NCBI GenBank assembly: GCA_035762175.1
Contig: DASTPP010000063.1
Location: 1 to 7,697, forward strand
Length of the DNA stretch: 7,697 bases
Reading direction: 5' to 3'
Origin: DASTPP01 sp035762175
GTDB taxonomy: Bacteria; Myxococcota_A; Polyangia; Polyangiales; Polyangiaceae
Shown here: piece by piece, positions 5,728 to 7,697 of the stretch
Layout: the number at the start of each line of letters is the position of its first letter
Position numbering within the stretch: the stretch's first letter is position 1
Program-made: the position numbers and the translations under genes
The notes under the pieces: model-generated
Seen by the model: the letters and a program-made list of their open reading frames with translations, nothing else
Told to the model about the DNA's origin: nothing
Database searches by the model: none

Positions 5728-6387
5728 TTAGCCCGCCGAGGCGGCGGCCGCGAGGGGTTCGGAGAGGCGCTCGGTCAGGTGGTCGCCCTGGCGCTTCCAG
5801 TGCCGGGCGACGGAGGCGATGCGCTGGCCGTAGCGCTCGGCGGTGCGGCGGTCGCCCTGGCTCGGGGCGAGCTCGGGGCCCTGGTCGCCGTTGCTCTGGG
5901 CGGAGAGGCCGAGCCAGCTGCCGAGGCGGTTGACGTCGTCGGGCGAGCCGCCGCTCCAGTTGTTGCCGGGCGGGTCGCCGAGGCCGACGAAGAGCATGCT
6001 CATCTGCGAGGCGAAGACGACGAGCTGGAAGAGCGTCGAGAGCTTGTCGCCGCTCTGCGAGGCCGAGTTGGTGAAGGCGCCGGCGATTTTGTCCTTCCAG
6101 CGCTGGTTGGTCCAGGCGCCGGCGTAGTAGGCGCCCTCGAGAAAGGCCTTGAAGGGCCAGGAGACGCTGCCCATGTACGTCGGGCAGCCGAAGACGATGG
6201 CGTCGGACGCGTCGAGCGCGGCGACGATGGCGTCGTCCTTCCAGGCGCCGTCGGCGATCTGGCGCGGGGCGATCTCGAGCAGGCGCACCTCGACGCCCTC
6301 GACGCGGCGGGCGCCGGCGGCGACGTGCTCGGCGAGCGCGCGGGTGTGGCCGTACGACGAGTGGTACACGACGGAAACGACGGTCAT
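5728..6387 (-). CDS. Flavodoxin-fold NAD(P)H-dependent oxidoreductase (WrbA-like)
   Basis: A 219-residue flavodoxin-family protein, expected to bind FMN and reduce quinones or other acceptors in the cytoplasm. The FMN phosphate loop is YHSSYGHTRALAE (residues 8-20). The second flavin loop is FGCPTYMGSVSWPFKAFLEG (66-85), and the third region is FTNSASQSGDKLSTL (105-119), with a Gly/Asn-rich LGDPPGNNWSG segment at 136-146. It is close to WrbA in layout but the middle and C-terminal motifs differ enough that I do not assign the symbol. The start is decided by a consensus GGAGG (6393-6397) five bases before the ATG. It is transcribed away from the LysR gene across a 179-base region with a dyad, the usual arrangement for a LysR target. 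No TA dinucleotide is found in its upstream 100 bases, so its -10 is not recognisable. Confidence 0.88.
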   Translation of the reverse strand: MTVVSVVYHSSYGHTRALAEHVAAGARRVEGVEVRLLEIAPRQIADGAWKDDAIVAALDASDAIVFGCPTYMGSVSWPFKAFLEGAYYAGAWTNQRWKDKIAGAFTNSASQSGDKLSTLFQLVVFASQMSMLFVGLGDPPGNNWSGGSPDDVNRLGSWLGLSAQSNGDQGPELAPSQGDRRTAERYGQRIASVARHWKRQGDHLTERLSEPLAAAASAG

Positions 6388-6495
6388 GGCAGCCTCCGGG
6401 GGCGGCGGGCGCGGCTCGGTGGGGCGCGCGTCGCCCTCGGCCGAGAGGGTGGGCGCGGCCGCGGGGCGGCGCCACGGGCAAGGGCGCAGGCTCGC

Positions 6496-6556
6496 GCTGC
6501 AGCGATGCAGCGGGGGGCGGCCGGCGTTGACGCCGGGGCGCGGCCGGGCTGCATCG
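6496..6556. promoter_or_regulatory. Candidate LysR operator: nested dyads in the divergent region
   Basis: GCTGCA-N4-TGCAGC lies at 6496-6511, close to the T-N11-A geometry of LysR sites (one base shorter). The arm CGATGCAGC (6503-6511) is matched by its exact complement GCTGCATCG at 6548-6556. Between them is a tight palindrome CCGGCGT-TG-ACGCCGG (6521-6536), with almost the same centre. Thus three copies of a GCTGCA(T/G)CG half-site surround the lysR promoter. Binding is inferred from position and symmetry only. Confidence 0.5.
6527..6555 (+). promoter_or_regulatory. Possible lysR promoter overlapping the dyad
   Basis: TTGACG (6527-6532), 17 bases, then TGCATC (6550-6555). The -35 is good and the -10 is poor. 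The predicted transcript start near 6562 is only about five bases before the ATG at 6567, consistent with the lack of a Shine-Dalgarno there. The -35 falls inside the inner palindrome and the -10 inside the right half-site, which would allow autorepression. Confidence 0.35.
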
Positions 6557-6566
6557 TCGTGGCAGC

Positions 6567-7499
6567 ATGGCGGCCGGCCCCGACTGGAACGATCTGCGCT
6601 TCTTCCTGGCCCTCGTGCGCTCGGGCGGGCTGCGGGGGGCGGCGACGCTGCTCGGGGTCGACGCGACGACGGTGGGGCGGCGGCTCTCGGCGCTCGAGCG
6701 GCGGCTCGGGGTGCCGCTCTTCGATCGGCGGCCCGAGGGGCTCGCGCTGACCGAGGTGGGCGCGCGGCTCGTGGCGAACGCGGAGGCGGTCGAGCGCGGG
6801 GTGGCCGACTTCGAGCGGGCGGCCGAGGGGGGCAAGGGGGCGGCCGAGGGCGAGCTGCGGGTGACGACGACCGAGCTCTTGGGGCCGCTCTTGGTGGTGC
6901 CGAACCTGCCCGAGTTCGTGGCGCGGCACCCGGCGGTCGAGCTGCGCCTGATGGTGACGCTCAAGACGCTCGATCTGGCCCGGCGCGAGGCCGACGTCGC
7001 GCTCCGGATCGCGTCGCGGCGGCCCGAGGGCGACGCGCTCGTGGCGCGGCCCGGGGGGGAGACGCCGCTCGCGATCTACGCGTCCGACGCGTACCTGCGC
7101 CGGCGCGGCGTGCCGCAGTCGGACGCGGACCTCGCGGGGCACGACTGGCTCGGCGGCGACGAGTCGACCGCCGGCGTGCCCGAGGCGAGGTGGCTCGCCG
7201 CGCGCGTGCGGCCGGCGCGCTTCGCGCTGCGCTCGGCGAGCCCGCGCGTCCTGCTCGACGCCTGCCAGAGCGGCCTGGGCCTCGGGGTCTTCGGCCGCTT
7301 CGTCGAGGCCTCGTGCCCCTCGCTGCGGCGGCTGCCGCTCGGCGAGGGGCTGCCGACGCACGCGATCTGGGTGACGTACCACCGCGAGGCGCGCGCGCTC
7401 GGCAAGGTGCGCGCCTTCGTCGACTTCTTCCTGACGCTGATGGGGCGCGAGGGCGCGCGCCTGCGCGGCGAGCCGGCGCCGGCGGGAGGGGGCGGGTGA
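6567..7499 (+). CDS. LysR-family transcriptional regulator
   Basis: A 310-residue regulator of normal LysR length. The winged helix-turn-helix occupies residues 6-65 (DWNDLRFFLALVRSGGLRGA, then LLGVDATTVGRRLSALERRL and GVPLFDRRPEGLALTEVG). A linker helix covers about 66-93, and the periplasmic-binding-protein-like effector domain about 95-295 (begins GELRVTTTELLGPLL, ends KVRAFVDFFLTLM). The start fits the family: the DNA-binding domain begins six residues in, and no upstream extension is needed. A Shine-Dalgarno is lacking. Cys233 and Cys250 are the only cysteines. Their spacing and context are unlike the OxyR peroxide-sensing pair, so it is not OxyR. Its likely target is the divergent flavodoxin gene and perhaps the molybdoenzyme pair behind it. 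The effector is unknown. Confidence 0.94.
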   Translation: MAAGPDWNDLRFFLALVRSGGLRGAATLLGVDATTVGRRLSALERRLGVPLFDRRPEGLALTEVGARLVANAEAVERGVADFERAAEGGKGAAEGELRVTTTELLGPLLVVPNLPEFVARHPAVELRLMVTLKTLDLARREADVALRIASRRPEGDALVARPGGETPLAIYASDAYLRRRGVPQSDADLAGHDWLGGDESTAGVPEARWLAARVRPARFALRSASPRVLLDACQSGLGLGVFGRFVEASCPSLRRLPLGEGLPTHAIWVTYHREARALGKVRAFVDFFLTLMGREGARLRGEPAPAGGGG

Positions 7500-7515
7500 C
7501 GTAGCGCGCCCGGCG

Positions 7516-7538
7516 GCCCCGGACTCGAAGTCCGGGGC
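7516..7538. terminator. Perfect hairpin after lysR, member of the palindromic repeat family
   Basis: GCCCCGGACT, a CGA loop and AGTCCGGGGC form a ten-base perfect stem beginning 16 bases after the LysR stop. It resembles the 3976-3997 hairpin in arm length and in its GACT/AGTC end next to the loop. A second palindrome, CCGTTCGAACGG (7549-7560), follows. The minus-strand flank GGGCTTTGCTC then CCGTTC parallels the flank of copy B. No T-run follows the stem directly; a run of seven or more T at 7598-7604 is too far away to belong to it. Confidence 0.55.
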
Positions 7539-7588
7539 ACGGGGTAGCCCGTTCGAACGGAGAGCAAAGCCCGGCCCTCGCTCTAGGG

Positions 7589-7599
7589 ATTGGTCACTT
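7589..7599 (+). repeat. Short repeat ATTGGTCACTT, right copy
   Basis: Identical to 116-126 on the minus strand. It lies 34 bases before the GTG of the right-edge gene and is followed by a T-run. It could be part of a promoter or regulator site shared by the two outward-facing genes, or simply repeat debris. Confidence 0.35.
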
Positions 7600-7628
7600 T
7601 TTTTCCTTGCCCGGCGGTCGGCTAGGCT
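7600..7628 (+). promoter_or_regulatory. Possible promoter for the right-edge gene
   Basis: TAGGCT (7623-7628) fits the TANNNT pattern of a -10, and a T-rich TTTTTC lies 17 bases upstream (7600-7605). The -10 ends five bases before the GTG at 7634, so transcription would start at or within a few bases of the start codon (leaderless). The weak -35 keeps confidence low. Confidence 0.3.
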
Positions 7629-7633
7629 GCGGG

Positions 7634-7697
7634 GTGGATGCCGCCGCCTTCGCCCCCTTCGACCCCGACGCCCTGTTCGCCGACGCGCCCTACAGCC
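7634..7697 (+). CDS. Partial CDS, 5' end only, product unknown
   Basis: From a GTG at 7634, twenty-one codons read VDAAAFAPFDPDALFADAPYS before the window ends. All but the aspartate at codon 2 have G or C at third positions, whereas the alternative ATG frame at 7638 gives a Pro/Thr/Ser-rich peptide, so the GTG frame is preferred. No Shine-Dalgarno is seen; a TAGGCT lies just upstream. The frame is open further upstream (for example a TTG at 7607), so the start is uncertain. The family is not recognisable from so few residues. Confidence 0.45.
   Translation, partial: MDAAAFAPFDPDALFADAPYS

Noticed and set aside
4648..6750. Plus-strand 700-residue open frame across the PepSY, Mo-enzyme and flavodoxin genes
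   Set aside because: It lies antisense to three genes with clear motifs and starts and has composition-driven sequence only.
6567..7499. LysR protein as OxyR controlling katE
   Set aside because: The cysteines (233, 250) do not match the OxyR redox pair in spacing or context, and the gene is divergent from the flavodoxin gene, not from katE.
1..7697. tRNA, rRNA or riboswitch
   Set aside because: No cloverleaf, CCA-end or known riboswitch core was recognised in the intergenic regions by eye; a covariance-model scan would be the proper test.

Overview
The window is very GC-rich (by eye around 70-75%), with codon third positions almost all G or C and tightly packed Gram-negative-style genes (Tat-exported molybdoenzyme, PepSY-type membrane protein, LysR regulator). 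This fits a high-GC soil-type proteobacterium or a myxobacterium-like lineage. That placement is an inference from base composition and gene content; nothing in the window fixes the taxon.

Layout from left to right: (1) the first 15 codons of an outward-facing minus-strand gene (1-45); (2) a large HPII/KatE-type catalase with a C-terminal DJ-1/PfpI-like domain on the minus strand (151-2610); (3) a 461-base divergent intergenic region of extreme GC content, with a good sigma70-like promoter reading right; (4) a two-domain ChrR-type cupin protein on the plus strand (3072-3749); (5) a 280-base convergent intergenic region made of two inverted copies of a hairpin repeat; (6) a minus-strand block: flavodoxin-fold FMN oxidoreductase (5728-6387), Tat-exported sulfite-oxidase-like molybdopterin enzyme (4873-5580) and an overlapping PepSY-type membrane protein (4029-4880); (7) a divergent regulatory region with a clear dyad; (8) a LysR-family regulator on the plus strand (6567-7499); (9) a perfect hairpin and the first codons of another outward-facing plus-strand gene (7634 to the right edge).

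The genes read as an oxidative/redox-stress neighbourhood. The catalase removes hydrogen peroxide. The flavodoxin-like protein is a probable two-electron quinone or flavin-dependent reductase. The molybdoenzyme with its PepSY partner is a probable periplasmic oxidoreductase with its own membrane electron partner. The cupin resembles the sensor domain of ChrR-type redox anti-sigma factors. The LysR gene is divergent from the flavodoxin gene across a dyad that could serve as its operator. The shared theme is inferred from families, not demonstrated by co-regulation.

The most unusual non-coding structure is a small family of palindromic elements (core resembling GCCCCCGACTTCAGTC plus the rest of its arm) sitting at the 3' ends of four of the six complete genes. 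Two inverted copies supply the stop codons of the convergent cupin and PepSY genes.
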